64,000 nucleotides of DNA from Acephala macrosclerotiorum (GCA_014904845.1 MU119252.1:186001-250000), one strand, 5' to 3'. Numbered from the stretch's first letter, positions 11,469-22,985 are shown. A program made the numbers and translations. The notes: generated by a model from the sequence alone, not told the origin.

Positions 11469-13378
11469 ATTACGTGAAATTACAAAGTCTTGCACTTCAG
11501 CATCTGCGAGGATGAAAACTCTGGATAGCAGATATAAACTCAGAGCATTCTTCTGTCGCGGTAATCTCAAGTGAGATTTTTTTGATATTCACTTTCAACA
11601 CGGTTAACCTTAGTCAGCGCCGCCTCTCTGTTGCTTGAGTCAGACTCTGCCCCTCGGTGCTCATTATATTGTGTAAGGTTACTTCTTCAAGAAAATCCAT
11701 TGCTATAAGTTTCATATAGAAATGCCTTTTGTGGATTTCTGTTATTAAATGGTTGCTTTTGGTTCCTTCATTGTTTTCTCGAGGTGAATTCCTATGTTCC
11801 GAGCCTGTTTCTAACACAGGAAGGGTGTTCGCTTGAGAAATTGACTGGAGTAGATGCACATCTTATGCTGCTCCGTTTGCTACTGCCGCTGCGGTTACGG
11901 CAGGATCTTCTTTAAAGTCTTTTCAGTAAATGATTTGTTTGTTATTCATGATTTGCGGTCTGTCGACAGGATACTTGCAAGAGAGATTAGGCGTAACTGC
12001 AAGTGATTGAGATGTACACAATAGCCAAAGAAGCGGACAACCAGATAGAGGACTTGTATAACAATGTAGTGCAAACAAAGCGAAGAACAAAACGAGGCGG
12101 ACATATGCAGGTTGCCTTGTTCTGTAAGATGCCCTATATATAATTTTGACCAGAGACAGAGGAAGCTGCCGTGAATCACAGGCAATACTTTGAGCTCCAA
12201 ACTACACTGATCCAAAAAGCAAGACCTGCAAGCAGACATCCCTCATTCACCAGTTAGCAAATGGTTTGGCCCACGGCAGGAACCCTTGTAAGGGAGTAGA
12301 AACGGATTCCCGGGCAAAGTTTAGTAAGGAAACTGTAGCCGGGGTATACATGAGGCCAAAATAGGTTACATCAGGATAGCTCAGGCTCTGCTCAGGCTCT
12401 GCTCAGGCATGCTCACCCTCGACTCAGTTATGCTCACCTTCAGCTCAGGTTAAAGCAGCAGTTGCTCATATCCGGAGACTAAAACGGAACCAGCGAAAGG
12501 AAAAAAGGAATCCTGAGTCTATGGGTCTTTTGGCTATGTGGTCTGGTGGTAACTTAGCCCACTCCCTATCTTAATCTCTTTAGCTTATTTCTTCTGCGCG
12601 GATTCTTTTAGTATATTTTCGACATCACTATCACTACTCGCTATGTTCAGAAGTCTGTCCGGGCGCCTGACCAATTGCTGGACCATAACTATGGCTTTTG
12701 GCGACGGAAATTCCCAAAATATTTAGTTCTTTTAACAAATGGGGGTATCCGAGGTCTTTTGGAACACATAGCATTCTACTCAATGCATCTTGTGATAGGA
12801 GTTACTCGTCTTGCCTAAAGTCTCAGGCACTCGGACAAACTTCTAAACATGGCGAGTCCTTTTCCCTCTAAGGCTAAGCGAGCCCCTGAAAGCTTGGCAA
12901 AACTCCGATGGACATCCCCAGGAGGATTTCTAAGTCTTTCTAACTCCTTTGTTTATTGAAAATGCCAAACGCAAAGCATAGAATTCATACTTCCAGAGAG
13001 AAATGGAAAAACAAGCGCTCGTTTGATGATATTGTTGCATTTGGCGACTTTGTTCAAGGACAACCCAGCTTCGTGGGGCTCACGGGAGTCCTGGACATGC
13101 CAGAGCCTTGGAGGCAGATAAATAGAACGGTCGGGATCGTAGTCGATGTCAGCTTGGATATTGAACTTGTAAAGTTATATTCGTTTTCTGCCAACTTCCC
13201 ATCATCTTTATTAGGGTGGTCACGTGTTTAATGTTATATATATCCTCATCTCACCGCTAGACAAAAACAGATTATGAACACACACTTTACACCCACACTA
13301 TGGCCTTTGCCTGTGATAATCTCCGACATCACATTCAGAAACTCCACAGCTGTCATTGTCCTGTATCACAATCCCACT
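11469..13378. other. Intergenic, no gene recognised
   Basis: About 1.9 kb without supported genes. It contains a short direct repeat (12378-12415) and the second occurrence of the AAAGCAGCAGTTG / TTAGCCCACTCC motif pair (about 12450-12566). Confidence 0.45.
12378..12415. repeat. Short direct repeat GCTCAGGCTCT
   Basis: Two to three near-identical 11-nt units of the type GCTCAGGCTCT, followed by degenerate GCTCA units to about 12450. Function unknown. Confidence 0.6.
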
Positions 13379-14003
13379 TCACAGCCTCGACTTGAGCGTC
13401 TCGAACTCACTCTGAATATTCCTCGCACTAGTAATATTCATCTCAAAATGTCCCTTCCCTACATTGTGAAATGGAATGCTGGTATTGGCACTAGCAGGAT
13501 TTGCCAAAGTGTGGTTGCTCACGCCCCATCCAAAAGCTGCGCTTTCCATGGCTTTGACAGATGTACCTTCCCATGCAGCACATCCAGCGCAGAGGAAGGT
13601 AGCTTTCCAGTGTATTGCGTTGACGGATGACGATTTGTACAAAGTGACTGAGGTGCCATTGTAGGACGCAGGAGGGTGATACTCCCTGTGATTGTTGTCA
13701 AAGACGAATTTTAGCAAGAGAGTTGGGGACTTATGTTGCCCAAGGGGGAGCAACCACGATGTTGGTGTCATTCTCCCAAGCTACCAGAAGTGGACTTCTG
13801 AGCATGCATTCACCAAACGCGATGGCGGCATAGGCGTTGTTGACAGGTAAGGCGATTGACACGTAGATGTCGAATGGTGCTGCTACAGCTTCAGGAATCG
13901 TGAAGTTGTATTGCACACCGCTGCTGGCTTCAGTCCATGTAACAGTCTTTTGGCCGCAAACAGCAGCGGTAAATAGAGCCAGGGTGGCAACTAGAAGATG
14001 CAT
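13379..14003 (-). CDS. Secreted CDH-type cytochrome domain protein with mutated splice donor
   Basis: Secreted haemoprotein domain like the cytochrome of cellobiose dehydrogenase, without a flavin domain. The ATG at 14003 begins a signal peptide (MHLLVATLALFTAAVCG). Exons 13735..14003 and 13379..13685 give 191 aa. Family features: APFDIYVSIALP, AFGECMLRSPLLVAW with Met67 as likely axial haem ligand, FLCAGCAAWEG with the usual Cys pair, and FHNVGKGHFEM with His163 or His169 as the second ligand. Odd point: the 49-nt intron begins ATAAGT instead of GTAAGT and ends CACAG. If unspliced, translation stops at once within the intron (WAT-stop). Family knowledge suggests electron transfer to lytic polysaccharide monooxygenases; that role here is inference. 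Confidence 0.75.
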
Positions 14004-15291
14004 AGCTATGGTGATGGATGGTGAAGAGGGACAATAGTTCAACCACTAACAAAGGACTTGAAAGTCAAAATACCATAGAGCGATGCAGAAAAGTACAGCA
14101 GTCAGAGAAAGCCAGACAACAGAAGAAAAAAGAGTGGAGAACACTTCTATTTGGAATCGTCGACTCCCCCATAAACTTGGAACTTCGCGCTTCAATTAAT
14201 AAAACGACGTAGAAAGTAGCTGCTGGTTGGTGCCCCACTCCTGGCAATCGGGATAAAGTTGAGTGCTTGGAAAATTTACTGGCCCCATTGGCAAGTTTTT
14301 GTCAGGTCCAACCTGGTCGTCCATGGGGTATTGATTGAAAGATTGTTTTAAATAAATGAAGGTACTTTATTATTTCGTTAGAATTCAAGGTGGACTATTG
14401 ATCTTTTAGATGAAGCCATGTTAAGATAGAGATTGCAATATTAATATCTCAATTTATCCCCCTTAACTCATCGCATCTTTCAGGTGGCACTTCAATGCTG
14501 ATAAGGCACTCGGATGTCCCATTGTTTGCATTGACCATATGGTGACTTGATAGTTGGTCGTATCAATATGTTCGTTCATAATATAGACCGGCAAGGCATT
14601 TGGATGCTTGGCACATAGCCGTGCTCTTCAGGAAAAACATGAGACAAGTGAGATTCCACGTCGAAAATATCTATGCGGGGTAATTGAGCCTCTCACTACC
14701 ACTAAAGCTGTAGCTGCTGGGATATTTGCCGATGGTTGCACGTTCGCTGAAGAGATGAAAATGAAACATTGATGAATAATGTGCAATTTGCCTATATTCT
14801 CTCGCAGGGCCTCGCAACTATTCCCCGATGACGTTGAAATCTCTACCCAGATCATCGGCCACTGAAGATCAAGGCAAGATCATCACCTCTGTGAAGAGAC
14901 GAATCTTGAAGAAAACGGGAGCTGCACGTTAAAATTTGGATGATTGGGATGATAGAGGAGATGAAACCTGAGTCTGGAGAGCTTAACCGGGGAAATATAT
15001 TAATCGAACGCAACAGACCTGGGTTGAGAGTACTGGAAACGCGGAAAGTGGCCGGGGCATTAGAACTTCTTTGTGAATCACAAAGGTGGATTGGTGCTCA
15101 AGGAGGGAATCGGCTTTGCTATCGAGGATTTACATTGGTATTTAGATTAAAGTCACTGGGGCTCTAGGATATTGGTGGAAGAGGATGCAAGTCACACTGT
15201 CAGATTGTCTGAGGCATCTGTAGATGACTTGCGTCGAGGCTACCATGAATAAGTGAGTTGCGACGCGGTTCTAATTGCTCTACAGTCCCGT
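14004..15291. other. Intergenic, no gene recognised
   Basis: About 1.3 kb between the cytochrome-domain gene and the 3' end of the acetolactate synthase. No supported coding region, RNA gene or repeat. Confidence 0.5.
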
Positions 15292-16974
15292 CTAATTGAA
15301 CTCCTCTGAAATTAAGTCCTTCGCCAGCTCACTCACACCACTATAGTCAATCTTAACATCCACCAAACTCACCCCCTCATACGTCAACGCCTCTTTCATC
15401 ACACTCTCCACCTCACACGAATCATTGATCCTGAAACCCTTCGCCCCAAAGCTTTCTGCAAACTTCACAAAATCCACTCCGCCAAGCTTAATCCCGCTGC
15501 TCCTCCCATATTTCATCTCCTCCTGAAACTCCACCATATTATACGCCTCATCATTCCAGATAAAATGAGTGATGTTGCATTTTTGCAAGACGGCGGTAGA
15601 CATCTCTTGCGATGAGAACATGAAGCCTCCGTCTCCGCTTAGGGAGACCACTTTCTGAGAACATGGGGGTGATTGGATTAGGGAGGCGCCGATGGCCCAG
15701 GGTAGGCCGACGCCGAGGGTTTGTTGGCCGTTGGAGCAAAGAAGTTTTCGGGGTTCGTATGCGAAGAAGTAGCGCATTATATAGATGTAGACAGTGCCGA
15801 CATCGGAGATGACGGTTGTGTCTTTGGAGACATTTTGTTGGAGGAAGGAGATGAAGTGGAGGGGATGGACGAGTCCGGATTTTCGTGTGACTTCCTTCCG
15901 GGATTGCCACGCGACGAAGTCTGAAGCCAATTTCTTGCAGAAGTCGCTTTGATTGGGGTCTTGAATACCCTTGACGTTCTCCGCTAGGTATGAGATGTTT
16001 TCCATGACAGAGCCGAGGAGTTCAATGGACGGGTGGTAGAACTTCTCGTAGTCGCAAGAAGTGTAATCCATATGTATGATGTTCAGGTCGGCGTTCGGAT
16101 TCCACTGGTTGGCGTTGTATTCTGTTGGATCATACCCGATTGTTAAGATGAGGTCTGACTTTGCTAGGAGTCTGTCACCAGTCTGATTCCTGAAAAGTCC
16201 AACACGTCCGTAGAAGATATGTTTGAGATCATATGGGATAGCTCCCGCGGCCTGGAAGGTCTCCACAACAGGGATTGGATGCTTCGCAAGTAGCTTTCGT
16301 ACGACATTGACAACTTTCACACTCGACGCTCTCATTCCGAGGAACAGAACTGGAAGTTTTGCGTTCTCGATCATTCGAGCTACCTTGTCAAGCTCTGATT
16401 TGGGCGCTGAACCGAAAAGCGGAGCTGGGAATGCTGCTGATGGGAATGCTGTGATGCTCGACTTTCCGGCTGCCACATCCATTGGAATAGAAACCACCGT
16501 TGCTCCTTTTGGGGACGTTGAAGCCGCTCTGAATGCAGCGAGTATAACTTCAGCAGCTTGATCTTCAACCTCGATATTCGTGGCAGTCTTTGTTGCTGGA
16601 GCTAGAATATCCAACGCTCGCATCGACTGATGGGTATGTTTCGTAGTCATCGCTCTTGGGACTGATCCGACAATTGCGACGACGGGATCTCCTTCTGTCG
16701 TAGCAGTGACAAGCCCGGTGGTAAGGTTGCTTGCTCCTGGTCCAGATGTGGCAATGCAAACTCCTGGAATGCCACTGATTCGTCCAACCGCAGCTGCCAT
16801 CATTGCCGCATTCTGTTCGTGTCTGCATACGACCAAATGTATCTCAGGATGATCTTCTAGGGTGTCGAAAATTGCATCTACCTTTGCTCCCGGAATTCCG
16901 AAGCAGACTCGTACACCAGCATTGTACAAGCTCTCAACCACGATCTTGGCTACTTTTTGCTCGTCGGGTGCCAT
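15292..16974 (-). CDS. alsS: Catabolic acetolactate synthase (AlsS type)
   Basis: Thiamine-diphosphate enzyme expected to join two pyruvate into 2-acetolactate and CO2. Intact, intronless, 560 aa, the usual length of bacterial catabolic AlsS. Visible features: TPP-activating Glu53 in CRHEQNAAMM, the SGPGASNLTTG block (about 77-87), a central FYGRVGLFRNQTGD domain, and the TPP/Mg motif GDGG...ND (Gly447-Asp448-Gly449 to Asn474-Asp475). The C-terminal SGIKLGGVDFVKFAESFGA block resembles AlsS rather than anabolic FAD-dependent Ilv2. It has no evident mitochondrial leader, so a cytosolic role is inferred. It diverges from the acetolactate decarboxylase gene 622 bp away, which supports acetoin formation rather than valine synthesis. 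A related TPP enzyme is possible, but the partner gene argues strongly for AlsS. No defects. Confidence 0.9.
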   Translation of the reverse strand: MAPDEQKVAKIVVESLYNAGVRVCFGIPGAKVDAIFDTLEDHPEIHLVVCRHEQNAAMMAAAVGRISGIPGVCIATSGPGASNLTTGLVTATTEGDPVVAIVGSVPRAMTTKHTHQSMRALDILAPATKTATNIEVEDQAAEVILAAFRAASTSPKGATVVSIPMDVAAGKSSITAFPSAAFPAPLFGSAPKSELDKVARMIENAKLPVLFLGMRASSVKVVNVVRKLLAKHPIPVVETFQAAGAIPYDLKHIFYGRVGLFRNQTGDRLLAKSDLILTIGYDPTEYNANQWNPNADLNIIHMDYTSCDYEKFYHPSIELLGSVMENISYLAENVKGIQDPNQSDFCKKLASDFVAWQSRKEVTRKSGLVHPLHFISFLQQNVSKDTTVISDVGTVYIYIMRYFFAYEPRKLLCSNGQQTLGVGLPWAIGASLIQSPPCSQKVVSLSGDGGFMFSSQEMSTAVLQKCNITHFIWNDEAYNMVEFQEEMKYGRSSGIKLGGVDFVKFAESFGAKGFRINDSCEVESVMKEALTYEGVSLVDVKIDYSGVSELAKDLISEEFN

Positions 16975-17596
16975 GATAACAAAGACTCAATTGGACTTCT
17001 GAGAGATATGTAAGATCTGGGGAAAGTGGTAAGGAGTGAAGCTTTGACTGCCCCACAAAATGTTTGTGGAAGTACCAGCGATGTTCGGTAGTGACTGCCT
17101 CTTTTGCTAGCTGCGTTCACCCTTCGATGATTTCGGGGGTACTTCGACTGATCAATGATCTAAAGCTAGAAGAAAAGTGTTAAATCTATGGAGATGGTTT
17201 GTTGAGGAAGTTTGAGTTTGAGTTTGAGAGGTTGAAGCGGTGATGTCATTGAAGCGATTATGTAACCCATCCACATATTTTTTACCGCTTCATCCGCAAA
17301 GGTTTCGGTCTTCGCATTCTTCAAAATAGTTGAGGTTGAGAAATTTTACTCGTCTAGAGCCATTGTTCCCTATGCTGCTTGTGTGGTCTTCGAATCAATT
17401 GCTAGATCTGAGATATCTAAGTCTGCAGGTGACCTTCGAAGGAACGCCACACCCCTTCCTCACGTGGCTTGACGACGGCATCTCCCTCCCAAAAATTCTA
17501 TAAGAGGTATCAAATATCAACTAAATTGCAAGGAAACTATTCTAATCTCAAATACAATAGAAGCAATTTCGAATTCATCTTCAAAACTCGAACACC
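16975..17596. promoter_or_regulatory. Shared divergent promoter region of alsS and alsD
   Basis: The 622 bp between the two start codons must contain both promoters. A TATA-like TATAAGAG lies at about 17501-17508, roughly 95 bp before the alsD ATG, followed by an A-rich leader; the alsD start context is ACACCATGG, a good fungal initiation context. No reading frame of note lies inside. Co-regulation is inferred from arrangement only. Confidence 0.55.
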
Positions 17597-18301
17597 ATGG
17601 AAGACAATCACATGTACCAGTACTCCCTCCTCAATGCTTTGATGGACGGAGTCTCAGAGAATGGCATCACAGTAAAGAAGTTTCTCGAGAAAGGGAATCA
17701 AGGACTGGGGACATTCGTTCGAATGGATGGCGAGCTTCTGTCACTAGATGGGAAGGTCTACCAACTTCGATCAGAAGGCCGAGTTCGAGAAGCAGATCTA
17801 AAGAATCAAATTCCTTTCGGCATCACCACAAACTTCGTGCCCCAAATCACCAAAAAAGTGAAACTAGAAGACAAGGCTGCGATAGACCGAGAGCTTGACA
17901 TCACCAATGGCCATTCGAAAAACCTCTTCATGACCTATCGGATCACGGGACATTTCGAGATGATCAAAGCAAGGACGGTGAAGGGTCAGGAATATAAGGG
18001 ACAGCCACTTTCTGAGTTAGGAAATAAGCAATACGTAAACATATACAATGATATTGAGGGGACCGTTGTTGGATTTAGGAGCCCCAAGTCATGGCAGGGA
18101 TTTTCGGTTGCCGGAGAGCACTTGCACTTCATTGCCAAGGACCGAAGCGCAGGTGGTCATGTTCTTGAAATTTCTGCTGAGAATGTGGAAATGGCTATGG
18201 CAACGGCATCTAATATTCATATTGAGTTGCCCACTTCTGATGATTTCAATGATGCAAAGTTGACGGTAGATGATGAAGGGATCAAGAAGGTGGAAGGATG
18301 A
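17597..18301 (+). CDS. alsD: Alpha-acetolactate decarboxylase (AlsD/BudA type)
   Basis: Zinc enzyme converting 2-acetolactate to (R)-acetoin. Intact, intronless, 234 aa; bacterial enzymes are somewhat longer because of an N-terminal secretion or extension segment absent here. It starts with the family's YQYS..NALMDGV, then GLGTFVRMDGELLSLDGKVY and YQLRSEG. Zinc ligands are His175, His177 and His188 in GEHLHFIAKDRSAGGHV (HxH-x10-H); Glu46 (MDGE) and Arg126 (KARTV) match the catalytic Glu and Arg described for bacterial enzymes, all at one constant numbering offset, and a Glu stands next to the C-terminus. No signal peptide, so cytosolic. The gene diverges from alsS. Acetolactate decarboxylase is rare in fungi, so transfer from bacteria is likely but unproven. 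Confidence 0.93.
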   Translation: MEDNHMYQYSLLNALMDGVSENGITVKKFLEKGNQGLGTFVRMDGELLSLDGKVYQLRSEGRVREADLKNQIPFGITTNFVPQITKKVKLEDKAAIDRELDITNGHSKNLFMTYRITGHFEMIKARTVKGQEYKGQPLSELGNKQYVNIYNDIEGTVVGFRSPKSWQGFSVAGEHLHFIAKDRSAGGHVLEISAENVEMAMATASNIHIELPTSDDFNDAKLTVDDEGIKKVEG

Positions 18302-18599
18302 GCTGTGCGGTGCAATGGCGGGAACGTAAGCTGAGACAAGGACAAATAATTGTGGATTGGTACTGCATCATGGCATTAATGAAAGAACGAAAGAACGAAC
18401 ATCCAAGAATTCAGCAATAGTTTGCTCAAAGAGCATAAGAAATGATTCGCTTCTGAAAGTGACGGCTTTCCATGACCAGCAATTCCGATAAGAAAGCAGC
18501 ACCTTTCGCCTTAACAAATTTGTCTTTCGATTTCCGCCACAAACGACGCATCAAACTTTCAACGACACAACGCATTTGACTCCATCTCCCGATCTTTCA
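18302..18599. other. alsD 3' region and upstream of copy A
   Basis: Just under 300 bp. It holds the 3' flank of alsD and the probable promoter of the next gene; nothing else is recognised. Confidence 0.5.
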
Positions 18600-19568
18600 A
18601 TGGGCATGGAACTCAAGACACAGGCCCCGTCCTCCATCTCTGCTGATCTGGTCCCTTCACCTAACATGGGTGATTCTATCACCAGACCGCAGAGACGCGA
18701 TGAGACCATCTTCCGCTGGGACGAGCTACCTTTCGAAACCCGAGAGCAAATCTTCAATGAAGTCGGCAAGCAGGACGGCGCTGACGACCCTAGCAAAGGC
18801 TATTTCTGCTACAAAGGTGAAATGCCGGATCTTGTCGTTGCTTTTCGATCTCTACCACAAAGCCATACGCATAGCCTACAATGGTACGCCAAGATGAACA
18901 CCAGTATCATACTAAAGCCGTGGTACCCGTCACCTGGACGTAAGGTCATTAAATTTAACAACGAGGAGCTGACAATCATTGGCAGAATCGTCATAGACCT
19001 TAGGTAAGTCGCCTTTCCTTTCCTGCCATTCAGTCCACTGATCAATCCGAGTGATCTCCTAAACGATCCCGATTACCGCACCACCGAAAAGCCTACCTAC
19101 TTCACGAAACAATTCCTCAGTATGCCAAATCTACGTTCTGTCCAGCTCTACATTGACCTCAGCACGGATGTCAGCCCGTCGGACATGGAAGACTTCATCA
19201 CACAATTCCCATTCTTCCTTCAAGGCTGCAGCAAACTTTCCCAAGTCAAGGTCGAGATTCCTACCTACGGTCTGAACAATCCTTGGCGCGCAAGACTTAT
19301 GGCGGGGATCAACAGGAGAATCATGAAGAAGACCGGTGTACAAGGGCAATGGATGGGTTTCATACGTGAGGGTTTTGGTTCTTCCAGCCCGCATGAGGAG
19401 GCGGAGATGTGGACTTGGACCTCTCCTTTGGGACAGACGATGGATTGGACACAAGAGCTTGGATGGAAGTGTAAGAATAGATGCAGTACTGTTGAGCCTC
19501 CTGCTTGGAACTTTTGGGAGGAATTCTGCGGGCTCAATTTCGAGGATGGTATGTTCGTTATTGAGTGA
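18600..19568 (+). CDS. Copy A of unrecognised paralogous family; intact
   Basis: 306 aa from 18600..19003 and 19052..19568; the intron is 48 nt at a phase-2 AG|GTAAGT (a 30-nt intron ending at 19033 is also in frame). The family plan: a variable Ser/Pro-rich N-terminus, an F-box/2EXR-like block (FRWDELPFETREQIFNEV), a PDLVVAFRSLP block, HSLQWYAKMNTSIIL, the phase-2 intron, MPNLRSVQLYIDL, FPFFLQGCSKLSQVKVEIP, a KKTGVQGQW helix, and the signature MWTWTSPLGQTMDWTQELGW, then PAWNFWEE and GMFVIE at the end. I do not recognise a named family. Five other copies lie at 23.5-34.7 kb, all on the other strand and all broken, so this is the only potentially working member in the window. A ligase-adaptor or self-recognition role would be guesswork. 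Confidence 0.8.
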
Positions 19569-20836
19569 TGGGAGAACACGACCCGACATTTAACATAGTC
19601 TTCAGTTAGCCAGCTGATAACTGGAGAAGCAGGTTGGGATTTGTAAGGTTGAGGTGAACATGAATTGGGCGGAGCACAGGATTAGGATGCATTAGGGATT
19701 CTTCAAAATTTTGATAGCAATGATTTGAGTCTTCTGTAACCGCAGCTCCGGAAAACTGAAAGTAATGGTGACAGGATCAAACCAATGATTCGAACACCCT
19801 CAATGACTACAAGCCCTTTGTCACGAGAGTATTAGTAAAATTAGATGAAAGAACCACAACATAAAAGCATGAAGATTAGATCAACCTGCCACTTCGATGC
19901 AGTCTGAGCTCAAATAGAAACATTTGTGTAGACTTTATTCCGATACCCCTTTCTTCGCATCACCCTCGGCCCACTTTTACCCAACCTACCAAACTCCGAA
20001 CTTACCAGTTCACGTCCGTATAGATTTAAATAACACAATATCGGTCACCAATCCTTCAGCCGCAGATCATGTAGGCCCATGATTCAGGTCACTGTTGGAT
20101 AAGAGGTGGATCTAACAAGAGAAAGTTCGCCAGGTCCCGAGCTCAAAAGCGAGAGCACACGCCATAACGAAAAAAAATCCCATCCGACACCGAGGGATTT
20201 TCATAGACCCACCTCAGCACCGAGGGTTTATGTTTTTGCTTTTCTTTGTAATGAAAGTTTTTTTAAAGGTGTTTTTGAGGCGGGAGGGGAGAGAGAGGGG
20301 CTGTTGATTTTTTTTTTTTTTGGTTTGTTTTGGTGAAGGAGGGGGTTTTCTCGCGTGTTTTAGCACCTGGGTTTAGCGAGACGGGCGCTGGAGTATGCCT
20401 CGTTAGCGATTGAAGCCTGAAAATTGCATGCATGAGCCCGACATCGTCCTGGGAACAACCATCTAATAAAAAAGGGAAAGAGGATCTGAGTTTTAGTGAG
20501 AAGATATCTTGCTTCCAATCATATGTGTATTCTATGACTAAGTACTGCGTCTCAGGGAAGAAGCTTGAATGTTAGGAGCATAGTGTCTAGATATACGAGC
20601 GCCACGAACACTCGGTGCTCAAAGGGCCGGGGTTCCAGTGCGTCGAAGCCTGGAGCGCTGACATTACAGTGATGCAGCCTGGGCGTGCACGAGCCACGAC
20701 CGCCTTGCCTCGAGCTCGCCTATTCGGCGCAGACTGTGGGGTGAAAAGGGGGGCCGTTCTACCGAAAACTTTGCTTTATTTTCGTCTAGATTGAAAGAAG
20801 AAAGAAGGAATTCTCAAATTTTAGCTCATTTCGGTC
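19569..20836. other. Intergenic, no gene recognised
   Basis: About 1.27 kb with no supported gene. It contains a poly-T run at about 20309-20322 and purine-rich sequence around it. Confidence 0.5.
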
Positions 20837-22985
20837 TCAAAACTTCTCAGTCAGATTCCTAGCATTATTGGTGATGGATCCAGAATTTTCTCCAGGCTGA
20901 CCATAAATGAGATGCTCAACGTTGACTCGGGGGCCTTTAAACCATTTGCGGGCATCGACTGCGTAGTAAATGAGGGCGAACATCATCTGCTTCAAATCAA
21001 TAACAGTATTTGCCAGTCATGGGGGGAAATAACGTCTCAGAGAAGAAGATTGGGGAAGCGACCATAAGAGATAGTACTGGATAAACTTACAGTTCCGCCG
21101 TAAATCAGACAGGCTAAGAAATGTCAGCAAGAGTTTAGGAAGGGCAGGAGTGACTTACTGTAGTTCATTGTCAGGTCGTTCAGATCTTCACCTTTCACTG
21201 CCGGAACTGTTTTGGTCAGAATTGGCGTTTTCTGCGGGTTTATCCTGAACAGTGGGATGGACTTACAACAGAGAGCAGGAATAATCAGTGCCAACCAGGC
21301 AACCGCCACAGCGCCAACAGGTTTGGACCAACGACCAAGATCCCAAGGTCCTGATATGATGTTATTCACTAACTTCCAATTAAATATCCAGAGCTCGGCT
21401 TACCTGGTCTGAATTTGTCTCCAGCAAAGAACAGCTTCAAGCCAAGAGGAGTAACAAAAGCGATGTACTGAGCAATCGCTCCGATGCTGAAGACCGCGCC
21501 AATTGCCACTGGACTTGCGAACATCAACAATCCTAATAGAGCACCAATTGCCAGGACGAACCAGACACTGTTGACAGGTGTATGAGTCTTCGAGTTCACC
21601 TTGCTCCACCACCTGCTACCAGGAATAGCTCCATCTCTCGAGTACGCAAACACCACTCGGGATGAAGCAATCGTACATCCTTGGCCAACGAAAAATTGAG
21701 CGACGATGTTCAGAGCAAACATCGCAAGACCTGGATTCTTTCCCAACACTTGGACGCAGAGACTTGCCATTGGCTGACCATATGCTCCAGCAACGACATC
21801 GGTGACATCTTTGACGGTGTAGGCGATTACGAGGATGATGGCAAATCCAAGGTACAAGCCTAGCTGGCCTGTCAAGACGATGGCTCTGGGGCCTGCGATG
21901 TTTGCATTGGAGCACTCTTCGCTGAGATGAAATGGAGTGTCGTATCCGGACATTGTCCAAATGACTGAGAGGAATCCCATGATGAAGGCCCATCCTGTTG
22001 GCCACTCTGTTCCATTTTGTATGTCGACCCAGACAGTGTGGTTATCGTTGTATCTGCGTATATTAGCTTTATTCATTATGTGTCAAATAAAATACCTGGG
22101 ACGATTGACAGAGCCCCCTGGCAGCCAGATGACGAAGATGACGAGAACGATCACGTTCGCAGCTGTGCCGACGAGGTTGATGTAGCCTAAGAACTTGGTA
22201 GAGTTCATCGCTAAGCATCCTTGTATAACGAGGAGAAGAAGGAATGTTAGATAGAGATGCCATGTCTCGGGGATATAATCTGGGTGTGCTATTTCAGCTG
22301 CTGCGATGATCATTGCTGCCATGGCGTAGTTCACAGAGCAAGGACCAGTGGCAAACCCTGGAGCGAACTGTGAGCAATGCTTCAGTTTTTAATTGTAAAG
22401 GGTTGCTCTTTACCAAGAAAATTTGACCATCCGACGCACGTCATTAATCTTAGCTTTCAAATATATAGTAAAGCTTTTAAAGTCATTACTTACCCAAGAA
22501 GCGAACGGACCCCAGCCTTCAGGTGCCAGAACAGCAGAAGCATAATAGAGACCACCAGCAGTTGGCATACTCGAACAGAGCTCAGCCATCCCGAAGACCA
22601 CACTTTGAATCAAGATCCCGGCGACAATCCATCCCCAAATGGAACCGGCTTGGCCAGAGTATGCTAGGTTGTAACTCAATGTCGATGCTATCGAAGGGAG
22701 GAGACCGAGCACTGAGAATGAAACGGAGAAGGACTCTATCCATGTGAAGTCACTTCTTATGTTAGCTAGAATCAATTACATGGAATTATATACAAATTAC
22801 CGTTTGAATTCTTGTTTGTAGCCTAAACCAACGAGTATTTCCTCGTCGGCGTCTGCAGTATGGTTGAGGACAGCATGCTCGCCCTTCCTAGTGAAGACCG
22901 ATGTTACATGGAGCTGAGTTTCGTCAATGGTATGCTTTCCCTCAGCAATTGGCATATTTGAATCTGTCGGCAAATTCAAGGGCAT
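20837..22985 (-). CDS. APC-superfamily amino acid/GABA/choline-type permease
   Basis: Plasma-membrane permease of about 557 aa in eight exons: 22801..22985, 22494..22755, 22096..22367, 21404..22053, 21267..21350, 21159..21206, 21091..21113 and 20837..20986. Every junction is GT-AG and the phases close exactly. Family features: FSVLGLLPSIAST in the first helix, AELCSSMPTAGGLYYASAVLAP, INLVGTAANVIVLVIFV, WTMSGYDTPFHLSEEC, and a final LIYGGTMMFALIYYAVDARKW, as in fungal GABA/choline permeases (Uga4/Hnm1-like). The ATG at 22985 is the first in this frame; the frame stays open to about 23036 without an ATG. Substrate cannot be decided. Intact despite broken copies of another family on its right. 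Confidence 0.88.

Noticed and set aside
15551..15910. Arg/His-rich frame inside the acetolactate synthase gene
   Set aside because: Shadow of the real minus-strand gene in another frame.
15292..16974. Anabolic acetohydroxyacid synthase (Ilv2)
   Set aside because: No mitochondrial leader; C-terminal blocks and the adjacent decarboxylase fit catabolic AlsS.
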